In this document: one piece after another, positions 34,646 through 43,807 of the stretch | Layout of the letters: the number at the start of each line of letters is the position of its first letter | Numbering within the stretch: position 1 is the stretch's first letter | DNA from: Paenibacillus sp. HWE-109 | Lineage (GTDB): Bacteria > Bacillota > Bacilli > Paenibacillales > NBRC-103111 | Assembly: GCF_022163125.1 (NCBI RefSeq) | Contig: NZ_CP091881.1 | Coordinates: forward strand, 6,897,001 to 6,961,000 | DNA length: 64,000 nt | Direction of reading: 5' to 3' | Made by a program: the position numbers and the translations under genes | Notes under the pieces: generated by a model | Databases searched by the model: none | Told to the model about the DNA's origin: nothing | What the model saw: only the letters and a program-made list of their open reading frames with translations

Positions 34646-35644
34646 ATGAATTATCAACCTAGCAGCACTAGATACGACGGCATGAAATACAATCGAGTGG
34701 GTAAAAGCGGCTTGAAGCTCCCAGCAATTTCGCTCGGGATGTGGCATAATTTCGGAGACGGCTTTGTCTTCAATAACTCTCGCGAGATGGTTCGCTGCGC
34801 TTTTGACCTTGGCATCACCCACTTTGACCTGGCGAATAACTATGGCTGGCCTGGAGGTTCATCCGAAGAAAATCTCGGCAGAATCATTAAGCTGGATCTT
34901 GCCTCTCACCGTGATGAATTGGTCATTTCAACGAAAGCCGGTTGGGATATGTGGCCTGGCCCTTATGGGGATGAGGGATCCAAAAAGTACTTGGTAGCGA
35001 GCCTGGATCAAAGCTTGAAACGTCTTGGACTCGATTATGTGGATATTTACTATCACCACAGACCTGATCCCAATACTCCTATTGAAGAAACGATGGGCGC
35101 ACTCGATCTGCTTGTGCGTCAAGGGAAAGCTCTCTATGTCGGCATTTCCTCCTACGATGCCCGAGAGTCCAAGGCTGCAATCGATGCATTGAATAAGCTA
35201 GGCACTCCTTGTTTAATTCATCAACCCGCTTATTCCATGCTGGATCGTACTCCTGAAGAAGACGGATTGCTTGATTTGCTTGTGGATGAAGGTGTAGGCA
35301 GCATTGCCTTCTTCCCTTTGGCGCAAGGACTTTTGACCAATAAGTATTTGAAGGAAATACCTGCTGATTCAAGAGCTGGCAGTGGCAACAGATTTCTAAG
35401 ACCTGAACAAATCACCGATGAGATTATAAACAAGACCCGCCAGTTAAGCGAATTAGCGGCTTCTAGAGAGCAATCACTGGCTCAAATGGCTCTCGCATGG
35501 GTTTTGCGTGGGAATCGTGTTACTTCAGCTCTAGTTGGTGCCAGCAGAGTAAGCCAGATTGAAGAAAATGTGGCAGCGCTCAATCGCTTGGAGTTTACTG
35601 CAAACGAATTGAAACTTATTGATGAAATCTTGCAACCAATTTGA
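34646..35644 (+). CDS. Aldo-keto reductase, YghZ/L-glyceraldehyde-3-phosphate reductase type
   Basis: 332 residues, cytoplasmic NADPH-dependent TIM barrel. The catalytic tetrad is visible: Asp in FDLANNYG, Tyr in the same motif, Lys in STKAGW and His in YYHHRPD. The N-terminus (RYDGMKYNRVGKSGLKLPAISLG) matches the YghZ subgroup (AKR14). ATG 34646 has AGGAGG 6 nt upstream. It follows the GH18 gene in one operon; its role there may be reduction of a sugar-derived aldehyde, but the link is only positional. Confidence 0.92.
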   Translation: MNYQPSSTRYDGMKYNRVGKSGLKLPAISLGMWHNFGDGFVFNNSREMVRCAFDLGITHFDLANNYGWPGGSSEENLGRIIKLDLASHRDELVISTKAGWDMWPGPYGDEGSKKYLVASLDQSLKRLGLDYVDIYYHHRPDPNTPIEETMGALDLLVRQGKALYVGISSYDARESKAAIDALNKLGTPCLIHQPAYSMLDRTPEEDGLLDLLVDEGVGSIAFFPLAQGLLTNKYLKEIPADSRAGSGNRFLRPEQITDEIINKTRQLSELAASREQSLAQMALAWVLRGNRVTSALVGASRVSQIEENVAALNRLEFTANELKLIDEILQPI

Positions 35645-35708
35645 AAATGGTACAAAAAAGTGGCTGACTCTTAAGGGTGCAAACCTCGAGAGCAGCCTCG
35701 AACTTAAA

Positions 35709-35900
35709 TCTAACAGGAATTCCTCCTGCTATTTCGCTGTAAATAGCTATAAACCGTCATCTAGTGGGAAAACCTCCCTCTAATTCGGTAGAAAAATCCT
35801 ATTCGGCGAGAAATCGGCAGAAATAGCAGGAGATTTTCCATGTAACTGCCACCCCCCTTGGAGAAATGTCCAAATTAACGGGATGTTTTCCAGTTAGCAA
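35709..35900. repeat. Array of short GGA..TCC palindromic units
   Basis: Degenerate palindromic units such as AGGAATTCCTCCTG (about 35715), GTGGGAAAACCTCCCT (about 35763), AGCAGGAGATTTTCC (about 35825) and GGGATGTTTTCCAG (about 35880), spaced roughly 50-60 bp. The cores differ from the ATAAGAG and TGGATNNATCCA families, but the layout is alike. No gene is present in 35645-35950. Confidence 0.5.
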
Positions 35901-35954
35901 AAGCAACTGCAAGAGACTGACTTCAGGTTGATCTCTTGGTGTGACAACCCCTAC

Positions 35955-36104
35955 TTACACTTCCTTGTTTAAAAACCCCTTTAATACCGTGATCTCGAAT
36001 GCGTGATCCTCTTCCTGTGAAAGCCCAGCCACGGTTATTGTCCCAATAAAGCCCATATTTGCAATAACAATCGGGAATGCGCTCCCATTAGCGGCATACT
36101 CCAA
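35955..36104 (-). pseudogene. 3' remnant of a UPF0303/HbpS-like (heme-binding type) protein gene
   Basis: The minus strand reads EYAANGSAFPIVIANMGFIG, then TITVAGLSQEEDHAFEITVL, then KGFLNKEV and a stop. The motif G.FPI......IGTITVSGL.Q.EDH is the C-terminal end of GlcG/HbpS-like UPF0303 proteins, normally about 150 residues. An in-frame stop lies just upstream and there is no start, so only the last third or so remains. The base composition is like the neighbours, which suggests decay in place. Confidence 0.7.
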
Positions 36105-36206
36105 TTAATTATTTATACTAAGACAGCGGTTTTCAGTCAATAATTGTCTTAGGTTTTGTAGAACACTTAAAGACCCACAGAAAGCCTCCATGAGTCCTTA
36201 TTACAA

Positions 36207-37394
36207 TTAAATGACCAGATCCAAAAACAAATAATACCCCTCTCCCAAAGCACAGGAGTACGTCTGAATCTGATGCGACGTATCCAAGTCTGTATAGGCT
36301 TGAGAGAGAATGCCCTGCTCCTGCAGGTTCATCATGAGGATATTGGAGATAAAATAGGGTCTCCACGTCCAGTTCGCCCCGCGGTAGCTCTCATCTTTAC
36401 TCCAAGCTTCCTCTTTGCGGGTATAATTAGAAGAGACTTGGTAGCCGTCTCCTACGCATATGTACATTCGTATACAATTATCTGGAACGTTATTGATCAT
36501 GTTCTCGATCACGTGATCCGCATCTTCCGGGGTTGCGATTCGAACGGCATCATGAATGAGCGCATCCAAGCTCTGATGAATAGCCAAGATACGGCTGTAA
36601 CGCTGGAATTCGCTCTGGCCAAAGATGTTCATCTCTTCTTTCAGCATGGCTTTGAAGACAGCTTTGTTCTGGAAATCAGGTTCTGCTTTCGAGAAAAGGA
36701 ATCCTTGCACATATCTAGCGCCAACTTGAAGCGCGCTGTGCAGTTCTTGTTTCGTTTCGACGCCTTCGACGAGGAGCGAGGCACCCATTTGAGCCGCCAA
36801 GATGGAGAAGGACTGCATCAAAGCCTTGTAGCCAGCGTGAATGACGCTCTTTTTCAAAATATTAAGGTCAATCTTCAAGATCTTGGGCTGCAAGCTGGCT
36901 ATCCGGTCGAAATTGCTAAAACCGCTGCCCACATCATCAATCGCAATCGTACAGCCGAATTGCCGATATAACTCTACGATCTGTGTTAGCTCCTGAAGCT
37001 TCCCGGTAAACTCTTCTTCGGTTACTTCAATTACGATACGCGCTGGATTTATTTGGTATTTCCTTAACAATTCAATGGTCGGTAGAACGCCCGTCCGCTT
37101 ATAGGTTCTGTAAATCCATGACGGCTTTAAGTTAATGAACAGCGAACTCTCGTCATCGACGCTAGCGATCCGCTCAATCGCCCTCTCTCTTAAGTACCGG
37201 TCAATGAGAAGATGCTCCTCTTCCGCAATGTCGGGATCTTTGAAAAATGGGCCTAAACTCTCTACCTGGCCTTCCCGTACCCGTCTTCCCAATGTTTCGT
37301 AACCAATAATTTCTTGGCTTTGCAGGGAAAGGATGGGTTGGAAGAATGGACGTACTTCCTGTTTTGGCGGAATCCTGCTGTCTTTAAACTGCAC
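36207..37394 (-). CDS. EAL-domain c-di-GMP protein, YkuI-like
   Basis: 395 residues without TM segments. An EAL phosphodiesterase fold (about 10-250) is followed by a PAS-like C-terminal domain (about 255-395) as in Bacillus YkuI. Metal and catalytic residues are present: Glu33 (in ETL rather than EAL), the Asn of FINL, EVTEEE, the DDVGSG loop, K of LKID and the late Glu of VEGVET. It could therefore hydrolyse c-di-GMP or act as a binding effector; YkuI itself binds c-di-GMP with little hydrolysis in my recollection. The start is GTG with GAGGAGGG upstream. Divergent from a large hybrid kinase, which may act in the same pathway. Confidence 0.9.
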   Translation of the reverse strand: MQFKDSRIPPKQEVRPFFQPILSLQSQEIIGYETLGRRVREGQVESLGPFFKDPDIAEEEHLLIDRYLRERAIERIASVDDESSLFINLKPSWIYRTYKRTGVLPTIELLRKYQINPARIVIEVTEEEFTGKLQELTQIVELYRQFGCTIAIDDVGSGFSNFDRIASLQPKILKIDLNILKKSVIHAGYKALMQSFSILAAQMGASLLVEGVETKQELHSALQVGARYVQGFLFSKAEPDFQNKAVFKAMLKEEMNIFGQSEFQRYSRILAIHQSLDALIHDAVRIATPEDADHVIENMINNVPDNCIRMYICVGDGYQVSSNYTRKEEAWSKDESYRGANWTWRPYFISNILMMNLQEQGILSQAYTDLDTSHQIQTYSCALGEGYYLFLDLVI

Positions 37395-37461
37395 GGTTGT
37401 GCGCCCTCCTCAAGCAAAGATTAATGTTCTCAAACATAACATCAATCCTCTAATGAATAGT

Positions 37462-37490
37462 ATTGTAAACGACATCGACATTTCTTGCAA
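37462..37490 (-). promoter_or_regulatory. Promoter of the EAL gene
   Basis: Minus strand TTGCAA (37490-37485), 17-bp spacer, TACAAT (37467-37462), 68 bp before the GTG start. The -10 is good, the -35 matches four of six. Confidence 0.55.
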
Positions 37491-37544
37491 TGGATTCATG
37501 GAAGAAAACATAACATTATCGTTTTTTAGAGGATTTTGTTCGTG

Positions 37545-37553
37545 TTTGTCGAA
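37545..37553 (+). promoter_or_regulatory. TTTGTCGAA motif upstream of the hybrid kinase
   Basis: TTTGTCGAA followed by TTTA lies 50 bp before the kinase start. The same nine bases followed by ATTA occur on the minus strand at 57188-57180, 54 bp before the chemotaxis receptor start. It may be a shared regulatory site; no function is assigned. Confidence 0.35.
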
Positions 37554-37603
37554 TTTAGATACATTTCATCCCATCCTATTAGAATCTAGGTGACCCTTCG
37601 TTT

Positions 37604-40486
37604 ATGAAGACATTCACGAAATCTCGGATCTCTCTGCTATACGTTATCTTAATTGTAGTCTTACTGGCGTTCGTAAGTGTCTCCAACTACATTGCATCAC
37701 GGAATATGGAAAGCGAAAATAATGCGATCGTGAATGAGTCGATTCCTATTGCTACCACAACGAACAGTTTATTGACGGATTTAATTAATCAAGAAACGGC
37801 GATCCGTGGGTTCCTGCTAACTTCCATTGAACAACATCTAGAGCCCTATACAACGGGAAAAAAACAATTGGAAGATGATTTAGACAATATTCGCGTCTAC
37901 GATAAGAAATATCCGACCTTACAGCTCATTATGGATACGCAAGCCATCCCGGCTATTACGAATTTGCAGAAGCACTATGATTCGCAATTAGAATTGATAC
38001 GCGCCGGAAAAAGCGAGGAAGCCAAAGCTCGAATAGCGGCAGGCAAAACGATGATGGACCGCTATCGCATGATTCATACCAGCATCGAGAAAACCATCGA
38101 TCAAATTACATCAGATGCCTACACAGCCTCGCTGAAAGCCGGTCAAACCTCCCGAATGATTACACTCGTCGGCGGTATTATTGCTTTGATCGCAGGCAGT
38201 CTATCGATCTTCATCTCATTTCGAGCTATTCAAGCGGAGGAAGAGCTGCGAAAAAGCGAGGAAACCTACCGCTATATGGCAGAGAGCCTGGAGACGCAGA
38301 ATGAGGAGATTATCGCTCAGCAGGAAGAGCAGCAGGTCACCTTGGCCAAATTATCTGAGAGAGAGCGCGACTTGGAACTCATTTCCTCCTACCAGGAGAA
38401 GTTAACGGGTTATGTGGAGCTGAAAGATTTCTTGAAGCAAACCCTGCCAGCCTTGCTCAACTCATTGGCCCAGGATGCCGCTTTGGTCGTGCTGGAACGT
38501 CCTGAGAACGAAGATGATACGTCCTATGAAGTCATTCATTCTATTGGATATCCCAAGAATCACATTAAGCAACATCAGAAGGAGCTTTTTGGTCCTGCGA
38601 AGCGCGTATTTGATGAAGGCATACCGAATTATCACTCACGCGATGTGTCAGGGCATGAACAAGGGATTCACGGCAGCATGATACGGGCTATCGACCAGTA
38701 TATCCCGCTTTTTGATGATAAACAGTCGGTCATCGGCTTCTTGTTGTTAACCAGCTACCAGAGTTCCTATCTTCACGAGAGTAATGAACGCCTGACCAAA
38801 GGCTTGGTGCGCCAGTTCGGCTTAGCTTTCTATTCCCAGGTAATGAATGATGAACGACTCAAACAAGCAGCCAATTTGGCTGCCCTGAATGACCAACTGA
38901 CGGCGGAGAAACAGCTTATTGAAGGACAGCGTGATTTGATTCAAAATATTTTGGAATCTGCTCACGAAGGCATGATGATGTGTGACTCCCACGGCACCAT
39001 TCTCTTCTCCAATCATCGCATGAACCGTTATTTCGGCCTGAACGAACGGATCGGCGAGAATTTGGTTGAAAGCTGTCACGAAATCGCGGTTGAAACAACA
39101 AGCTTCATTGGCGTTGCTACATCCATTGAGGCCCTAATTGACGGCTCCCATTCCCATATGACGCAGCGTTTCAGCTTCATGTTGGATGAGCAGCCCCAAT
39201 ATGCGGAGCTGTACGCAACCGTTGTAAGTGAAGATACGGAACAACAGGGCTTCTTGTTCGTATTCCGCGACCGTACCGAAGAAGAACGTATTGATGAGAT
39301 GAAAAATGAGTTCATCAGCATTGTTTCCCACGAACTGCGGACGCCGCTGGCCAGCGTACTCGGATTCATTGAGATCCTCCTGCATCGTGAGCTATCGCAA
39401 GATAAACAGAAGAAATACATGGAGACCATCTACAAAGAAGCGCACCGCCTATCGAATTTAATTAACGATTTCTTGGACTTGCAGCGTATGGAATCCGGTC
39501 GTCAGCTGTATCACTTCTCACCGATTAACCTGGTGATGACGGCGCAGGAAATTGCCGATCAGTGGCAGGATAAGCAAAACCATCGCATCCTTATCCATCA
39601 GCAGGAAGATGAATTATGGGTTCGCGCCGATGCGGATCGGATGCGTCAGGTGTTCCACAACCTGATCAGCAATGCCATCAAGTACTCACCGGGCGCAGAC
39701 CGCATCGATATTCGACTGACCGTGGAACAAGGGAAAGTGATCATATCGGTGCAGGACTACGGTCTTGGCATTCCAGAGGAAGCACAAGGGCAAATGTTCT
39801 CGAAATTTTTCCGTGTCGACAATTCTGATCGCCGACAAATTGGCGGTACGGGGTTAGGCCTTGCGATTGTCAAAGAAATTGTCGAAGGTCATAACGGCCA
39901 AATCTCCTATACGTCTGAGATGGGGCAAGGCACGACGTTCCGCGTCGTCTTTGATCAATTCCACATATCCACGATGGATGGGAAAATTGTTATTTTCGAA
40001 GATGATGATGATCTAGCCAAGCTGATTCAAGTCGCTTTGAATAAGTTCAATCTTCCCTCTATCCAGCTGCGTTCCGCGGAAGAAGGCATTATCGCGCTAA
40101 GCCGCTGTATAGGAGAGCCTATACTATTCATCGTCGATATTCATCTGGAAGGGTCCAAAACAGGTTGGGATTTCATTGCTGATCTATCCCATCATCCCGT
40201 GTATTATCAAACGCCTGTGATCGTTTCAACAGCGCTGGACCAGCCGCATGATTATCATGAGAAAGATATTCAAAAGTATCTCAAAAAGCCTTTCTCCATG
40301 GAGCGACTCGTCCAGGTGGCGAAGCACTTGTTGGAAACCAAGCAGAGCAATGCTTACGTCTTCCATACCCAAGATAAAGCATCGCTATCCACAACCCTGC
40401 AGCGCAACGGTATTGATATCATCGAAATGAAAGCAAATATGGATATGATCGAGGTCGAAATCAAGAAGCCGCATTCAGACTCCTAA
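37604..40486 (+). CDS. Hybrid sensor histidine kinase with CHASE3, GAF, PAS and receiver domains
   Basis: 960 residues. TM1 (about 9-27), extracellular CHASE3-like domain (about 40-180), TM2 (about 184-206), coiled coil, GAF-like domain (about 260-420), PAS (about 445-560), HisKA with His576 in SHELRTPLASVLG, and HATPase with NLISNAIKY, GLGIP and GTGLGLAIVKE. A C-terminal receiver (about 790-905) has the acidic patch EDDDD, phosphoacceptor Asp near 844 (VDIHLEG) and Lys in LKKPF. The last 45 residues are a small extension of unknown fold. No separate response regulator gene is adjacent, so output may be by phosphorelay to a distant partner. Divergent from the EAL gene. Confidence 0.93.
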   Translation: MKTFTKSRISLLYVILIVVLLAFVSVSNYIASRNMESENNAIVNESIPIATTTNSLLTDLINQETAIRGFLLTSIEQHLEPYTTGKKQLEDDLDNIRVYDKKYPTLQLIMDTQAIPAITNLQKHYDSQLELIRAGKSEEAKARIAAGKTMMDRYRMIHTSIEKTIDQITSDAYTASLKAGQTSRMITLVGGIIALIAGSLSIFISFRAIQAEEELRKSEETYRYMAESLETQNEEIIAQQEEQQVTLAKLSERERDLELISSYQEKLTGYVELKDFLKQTLPALLNSLAQDAALVVLERPENEDDTSYEVIHSIGYPKNHIKQHQKELFGPAKRVFDEGIPNYHSRDVSGHEQGIHGSMIRAIDQYIPLFDDKQSVIGFLLLTSYQSSYLHESNERLTKGLVRQFGLAFYSQVMNDERLKQAANLAALNDQLTAEKQLIEGQRDLIQNILESAHEGMMMCDSHGTILFSNHRMNRYFGLNERIGENLVESCHEIAVETTSFIGVATSIEALIDGSHSHMTQRFSFMLDEQPQYAELYATVVSEDTEQQGFLFVFRDRTEEERIDEMKNEFISIVSHELRTPLASVLGFIEILLHRELSQDKQKKYMETIYKEAHRLSNLINDFLDLQRMESGRQLYHFSPINLVMTAQEIADQWQDKQNHRILIHQQEDELWVRADADRMRQVFHNLISNAIKYSPGADRIDIRLTVEQGKVIISVQDYGLGIPEEAQGQMFSKFFRVDNSDRRQIGGTGLGLAIVKEIVEGHNGQISYTSEMGQGTTFRVVFDQFHISTMDGKIVIFEDDDDLAKLIQVALNKFNLPSIQLRSAEEGIIALSRCIGEPILFIVDIHLEGSKTGWDFIADLSHHPVYYQTPVIVSTALDQPHDYHEKDIQKYLKKPFSMERLVQVAKHLLETKQSNAYVFHTQDKASLSTTLQRNGIDIIEMKANMDMIEVEIKKPHSDS

Positions 40487-40498
40487 GATCAGCGAATT

Positions 40499-40533
40499 TC
40501 TCCTTCCGGTGTCTCGGATGGAGAGATTTTTTT
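40499..40533 (+). terminator. Terminator of the hybrid kinase gene
   Basis: Stem TCTCC-TCCG / CGGA-GGAGA with a short loop, followed by eight T within nine bases, starting 13 bp after the stop. Confidence 0.88.
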
Positions 40534-40614
40534 ATTGTAAAAGGAGAGGGATTTCTCTGCCCGGCAGCCAATATACTAGATAAATATAAGTATGTGAGAG
40601 AAGGTGTGAACCCA

Positions 40615-41940
40615 TTGGCAAAGCTCGAATATGCTTCCAACCAAAGACAGGCACGCAATGTCTGGACCCTGTTCTTTTCTTTGCCCATCTTCGCTTGGGC
40701 GATGTACGATTTCGCGAATACGATTTTCTCCTCCAATATCGTAACTGTCTTTTATCCCTTTTACCTCAAAGAAACGTTAGGCAAAAGCGAAGAATTAAAC
40801 CAGATCGCCAGCACGTTCATCACTTACTCCAATGCGATATCCAGCTTCTTCCTCGTGCTGCTCTCGCCGTTATTCGGGGTTTGGATCGACCGAACAGGCA
40901 AGAAGAAAGCCTATCTGATTCCTTTTACCCTAATCGCCATAGCAGCCACACTGCTTATGGGGGCTTCAGCTATATGGGATACGGAGCAGCAGTGGCTGGG
41001 CCTTAACACATCCGTACTAGGCGTCATTCTCTTTTTTATGATCGCCAAATTCTTTTACAACTCCAGCTTAATCTTCTACGATTCCATGATCTCAGACTTG
41101 GGCAATACACGCGAAATCCCGATTATTTCCGGTGTTGGCGTAGCCGTTGGCTACGTGGGAACTTTAGTCGGACTTGTCGTCTATCCCTTGATTAACGGGA
41201 ATCAGTTCGAGAACACGTTCATCCCCAGCGCGCTGATGTTCCTGCTCTTCTCCCTGCCAATCATGCTCTTCTACAAAGAGAAGCCTATTCAAGCGGCCGG
41301 TGAGAAAAAATCGCTGCTCAGCGGGTATAAGGAAATCTGGCTTACGTTCAAAGAAGCACGAAATTACAAGGCAGCCTTCCTGTTCATGATCGCCTACTTC
41401 TTCTTCAATGATGCCATTGCCACCGCAATAGCAGTGATGGCTATCTACGCGAACACGGTCATGGGATTCACAACCGGACAATTCATTCTGCTCTATTTGG
41501 TTTCTACGATATCTAGCATCATAGGTTCGTTCCTCTTCGGTTATGTGACCCGCAGCCTCGGTCCCAAAAGAGCTGTGACGATCGTCGCCTTCATCCTGAT
41601 TATCGCTATTGCCATAGCGTCTCTAGCCACTAGCCAGAGCTTATTCTGGGTCGCAGGCAGCTTGTACGGCGTATCTATGGGCGCTATGTGGGTAACTTCA
41701 CGGACGCTTATCGTGCAATTAACGCCGGAGGAGAAACGCGGCCAGTTCTTCGGACTGTTCGCCTTTTCCGGAAAAGTGTCCTCCATCGTCGGTCCCGCTC
41801 TGTACGGATCGATTACGTGGGCGCTTGCCTCCTATGGAAACATGGCTAGCCGCGTAGCGCTGGGCTCCCTCTTGCTCCTCGTGATTATTGGGCTACTCGT
41901 ACACATGCGTGTGCCGCAGAAATTGCATTCATCCTCGTGA
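40615..41940 (+). CDS. MFS transporter of the UMF1/Atg22 type
   Basis: About 441 residues, 12 predicted TM helices. The N-terminal WAMYDFANTIFSSNIV is the hallmark of the UMF1 (vacuole effluxer Atg22-like) group of major facilitators; Atg22 exports amino acids from the yeast vacuole, but the bacterial substrates are mostly unknown. The start is TTG 40615 with GAGAAGGTG 8 nt upstream; the GTG at 40594 lacks a site. A terminator follows. No functional link to the neighbours is evident. Confidence 0.9.
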   Translation: MAKLEYASNQRQARNVWTLFFSLPIFAWAMYDFANTIFSSNIVTVFYPFYLKETLGKSEELNQIASTFITYSNAISSFFLVLLSPLFGVWIDRTGKKKAYLIPFTLIAIAATLLMGASAIWDTEQQWLGLNTSVLGVILFFMIAKFFYNSSLIFYDSMISDLGNTREIPIISGVGVAVGYVGTLVGLVVYPLINGNQFENTFIPSALMFLLFSLPIMLFYKEKPIQAAGEKKSLLSGYKEIWLTFKEARNYKAAFLFMIAYFFFNDAIATAIAVMAIYANTVMGFTTGQFILLYLVSTISSIIGSFLFGYVTRSLGPKRAVTIVAFILIIAIAIASLATSQSLFWVAGSLYGVSMGAMWVTSRTLIVQLTPEEKRGQFFGLFAFSGKVSSIVGPALYGSITWALASYGNMASRVALGSLLLLVIIGLLVHMRVPQKLHSSS

Positions 41941-41964
41941 TTCAGGTACAATAATTTTTAACGG

Positions 41965-42000
41965 AAACACTAGAGCATTCATTGCCTTAGTGTTTTTTTT
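41965..42000 (+). terminator. Terminator of the UMF1 transporter gene
   Basis: AAACACTA / TAGTGTTT stem with a 15-nt loop and T-run reaching 42000, 25 bp after the stop. Confidence 0.85.
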
Positions 42001-42033
42001 CGCAGATTTTCTCATTGGAAGGGAGAACGGGAT

Positions 42034-42768
42034 ATGCGGTACAAACGGGTCCTCATCAAGCTGAGCGGCGGTGCTGTCGCGGGCAATAGCGAGTTTGGTT
42101 TCGATCCCACGCAGCTGGATCACATTGCGAATGAGATTATGACGGTCGTTCAATTAGGTGTCGAGGTGTGCTTAGTCATTGGCGGAGGCAATATTTTCCG
42201 CGGCAATATGGGGGAAAGCTGGGGGATCGAGAAAGCCGAAGCCGACAATATCGGTACGCTGGCGACAGTTATTAATAGCCTTATGCTGCGCGGCGTTTTG
42301 AAAGCGAAGACCGAAGCGGAAGTACGCGTCATGACCGCTATTCCAATCGCCTCCGTGGCCGAACCTTTTATCCGGCTTAGAGCCATTCATCACCTGGAGA
42401 AAGGGTACATCGTCATCTTCGCCGGCGGCAACGGACAGCCTTTTGTCACGACAGACTACCCGTCGGTCCAACGAGCCATCGAAGTCAACTGCGAAGCCAT
42501 TCTCGTGGCCAAACAAGGCGTTGACGGCGTCTTCGATAAAGATCCCAAACATCATAAAGAAGCCGTTCAGTACAAGTCACTCCACTACAATGATGTCATC
42601 CACAACAATTTGAAGGTCATGGACCAGTCCGCCTTCATTCTAGCCCGAGATTATCACATTCCCATTCATGTTTTTAACTTCGATAAGCCTGGATCTATGA
42701 AAGAGATTTGCATGGGGCAAAATACGGGCACGATCATTAGCGGCTCTTCGGAACTTATTTATCATTGA
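42034..42768 (+). CDS. Orphan UMP-kinase (PyrH-like) paralogue
   Basis: 244 residues of the amino-acid-kinase fold, closest to bacterial UMP kinase (UMP + ATP to UDP). Conserved parts: VLIKLSGG, VIGGGNIFRG, ADNIGTLATVINSL, VAEPFIR.RAI.HLEKG and the C-terminal GTIISG. Differences from ordinary PyrH include KLSGG in place of KLSGE and FAGGNGQPFVTTD in place of the usual A-G-T-G-N-P-Y-F-S/T-T-D stretch. It stands alone between its own terminators, not in the rpsB-tsf-pyrH-frr cluster where the essential gene is usually found, so it is probably a second, specialised copy. ATG has AAGGGAG upstream. Confidence 0.88.
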   Translation: MRYKRVLIKLSGGAVAGNSEFGFDPTQLDHIANEIMTVVQLGVEVCLVIGGGNIFRGNMGESWGIEKAEADNIGTLATVINSLMLRGVLKAKTEAEVRVMTAIPIASVAEPFIRLRAIHHLEKGYIVIFAGGNGQPFVTTDYPSVQRAIEVNCEAILVAKQGVDGVFDKDPKHHKEAVQYKSLHYNDVIHNNLKVMDQSAFILARDYHIPIHVFNFDKPGSMKEICMGQNTGTIISGSSELIYH

Positions 42769-42775
42769 TAATGAC

Positions 42776-42814
42776 AAAGGATAGAACGCAGCGCAAGCTG
42801 CCGCTCTATCCTTT
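42776..42814. terminator. Bidirectional terminator
   Basis: Stem AAAGGATAGA / TCTATCCTTT with inner CGCAGC/GCTGC, between the PyrH-like gene and the convergent double-GNAT gene, whose stop is 6 bp away. Confidence 0.85.
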
Positions 42815-42819
42815 TGCTT

Positions 42820-43704
42820 TTAGCCAAGAATCCATTCATAGTAGTCATTCGCATTCTTGGTTCTGAACCCGCAGGATTCATAGAGACCAAGTGCCTTCTC
42901 ATTCTCCACAGCTACTTCAAGCTTGATGTAGGTTGCTTGCTCCCGCTCCTGCAGTTCAGCTATCGTCTGACTAAGTACTAGGCGTCCGTATCCCTTGGAA
43001 CGATGCTCTGGCAGCATACAAAAACCATAGATAAACCCCATGCCCTCGGCTTCTACCATAGCGCCAATTTTGCCCACTGGCTCCTTGGACTCGCCAACCT
43101 CCGCAATCCAGGTCCGTTCTTTCTCGCCATTAATCGTCTGACTAACATACTCTCTCGTATCCTGCTCCGGCATCTGGAACCCCGCCATATTCAGCTTCAC
43201 CAGCAGTTCCGTATCCGCCTCGCTTGCCAAGCGTATCGAAATTTGCTCGCCTGCGGCAGGCAGAAGCACGGGTGCAGTCCCTTTAAACTCCATTACGTAC
43301 TCAGAGAAACTATACGTTGCGCCCAGATTCGTCAAGAACGCCTTACCGCTCTCAGCGCCTCGTTCATTAATGAAAATCAGCTTAGGAATCTGCCGTTGTC
43401 GACAGATCGCCATGGCATTTTGGACCAATTGACGGAAAATTCCTTGCCGCCGCGCATCCGGATGCACCATCCCGCTAATTTCCACTTCCGTAGACAGAAA
43501 GCTATATATGGCCAAGAACCCGACAATGCGGTCATTCTGGTAAAATAAAAAGTCATTCGTCACCCCAGGCGGTCGATCTGATAAAGTGCTCCAGTTCAAC
43601 TTAATCTCAATATCTTCCTGACGATTGCATACCTCCCAAAGCTTCCGAACTTCCTTCAGCTCCTGAGGTGAAAGGCCATCTCTCGCTAAAATGCCTTGTT
43701 TCAA
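42820..43704 (-). CDS. Double-domain GNAT acetyltransferase
   Basis: About 294 residues with two GNAT folds. The N-terminal domain (about 1-140) has MVHPDARRQGIFRQLVQ and the C-terminal domain (about 155-294) has CMLPEHRSKGYGRLVLS and NEKALGLYESCGF; both keep the acetyl-CoA loop R/Q-x-x-G-x-G/A pattern at least in part. I chose TTG 43704 because GGAGG lies 8 nt upstream; the GTG at 43719 overlaps it. Single gene, divergent from the SigY-like operon. Substrate unknown. Confidence 0.88.
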   Translation of the reverse strand: MKQGILARDGLSPQELKEVRKLWEVCNRQEDIEIKLNWSTLSDRPPGVTNDFLFYQNDRIVGFLAIYSFLSTEVEISGMVHPDARRQGIFRQLVQNAMAICRQRQIPKLIFINERGAESGKAFLTNLGATYSFSEYVMEFKGTAPVLLPAAGEQISIRLASEADTELLVKLNMAGFQMPEQDTREYVSQTINGEKERTWIAEVGESKEPVGKIGAMVEAEGMGFIYGFCMLPEHRSKGYGRLVLSQTIAELQEREQATYIKLEVAVENEKALGLYESCGFRTKNANDYYEWILG

Positions 43705-43807
43705 TAGATTGTCCTCCACTTTCCAATTATCGATCTGCTGTCATTATACATGCCTTCTGGCGGAAGTGGTAAGCTAATAAATAATTAAAGCTATATTTTA
43801 CAGACCG

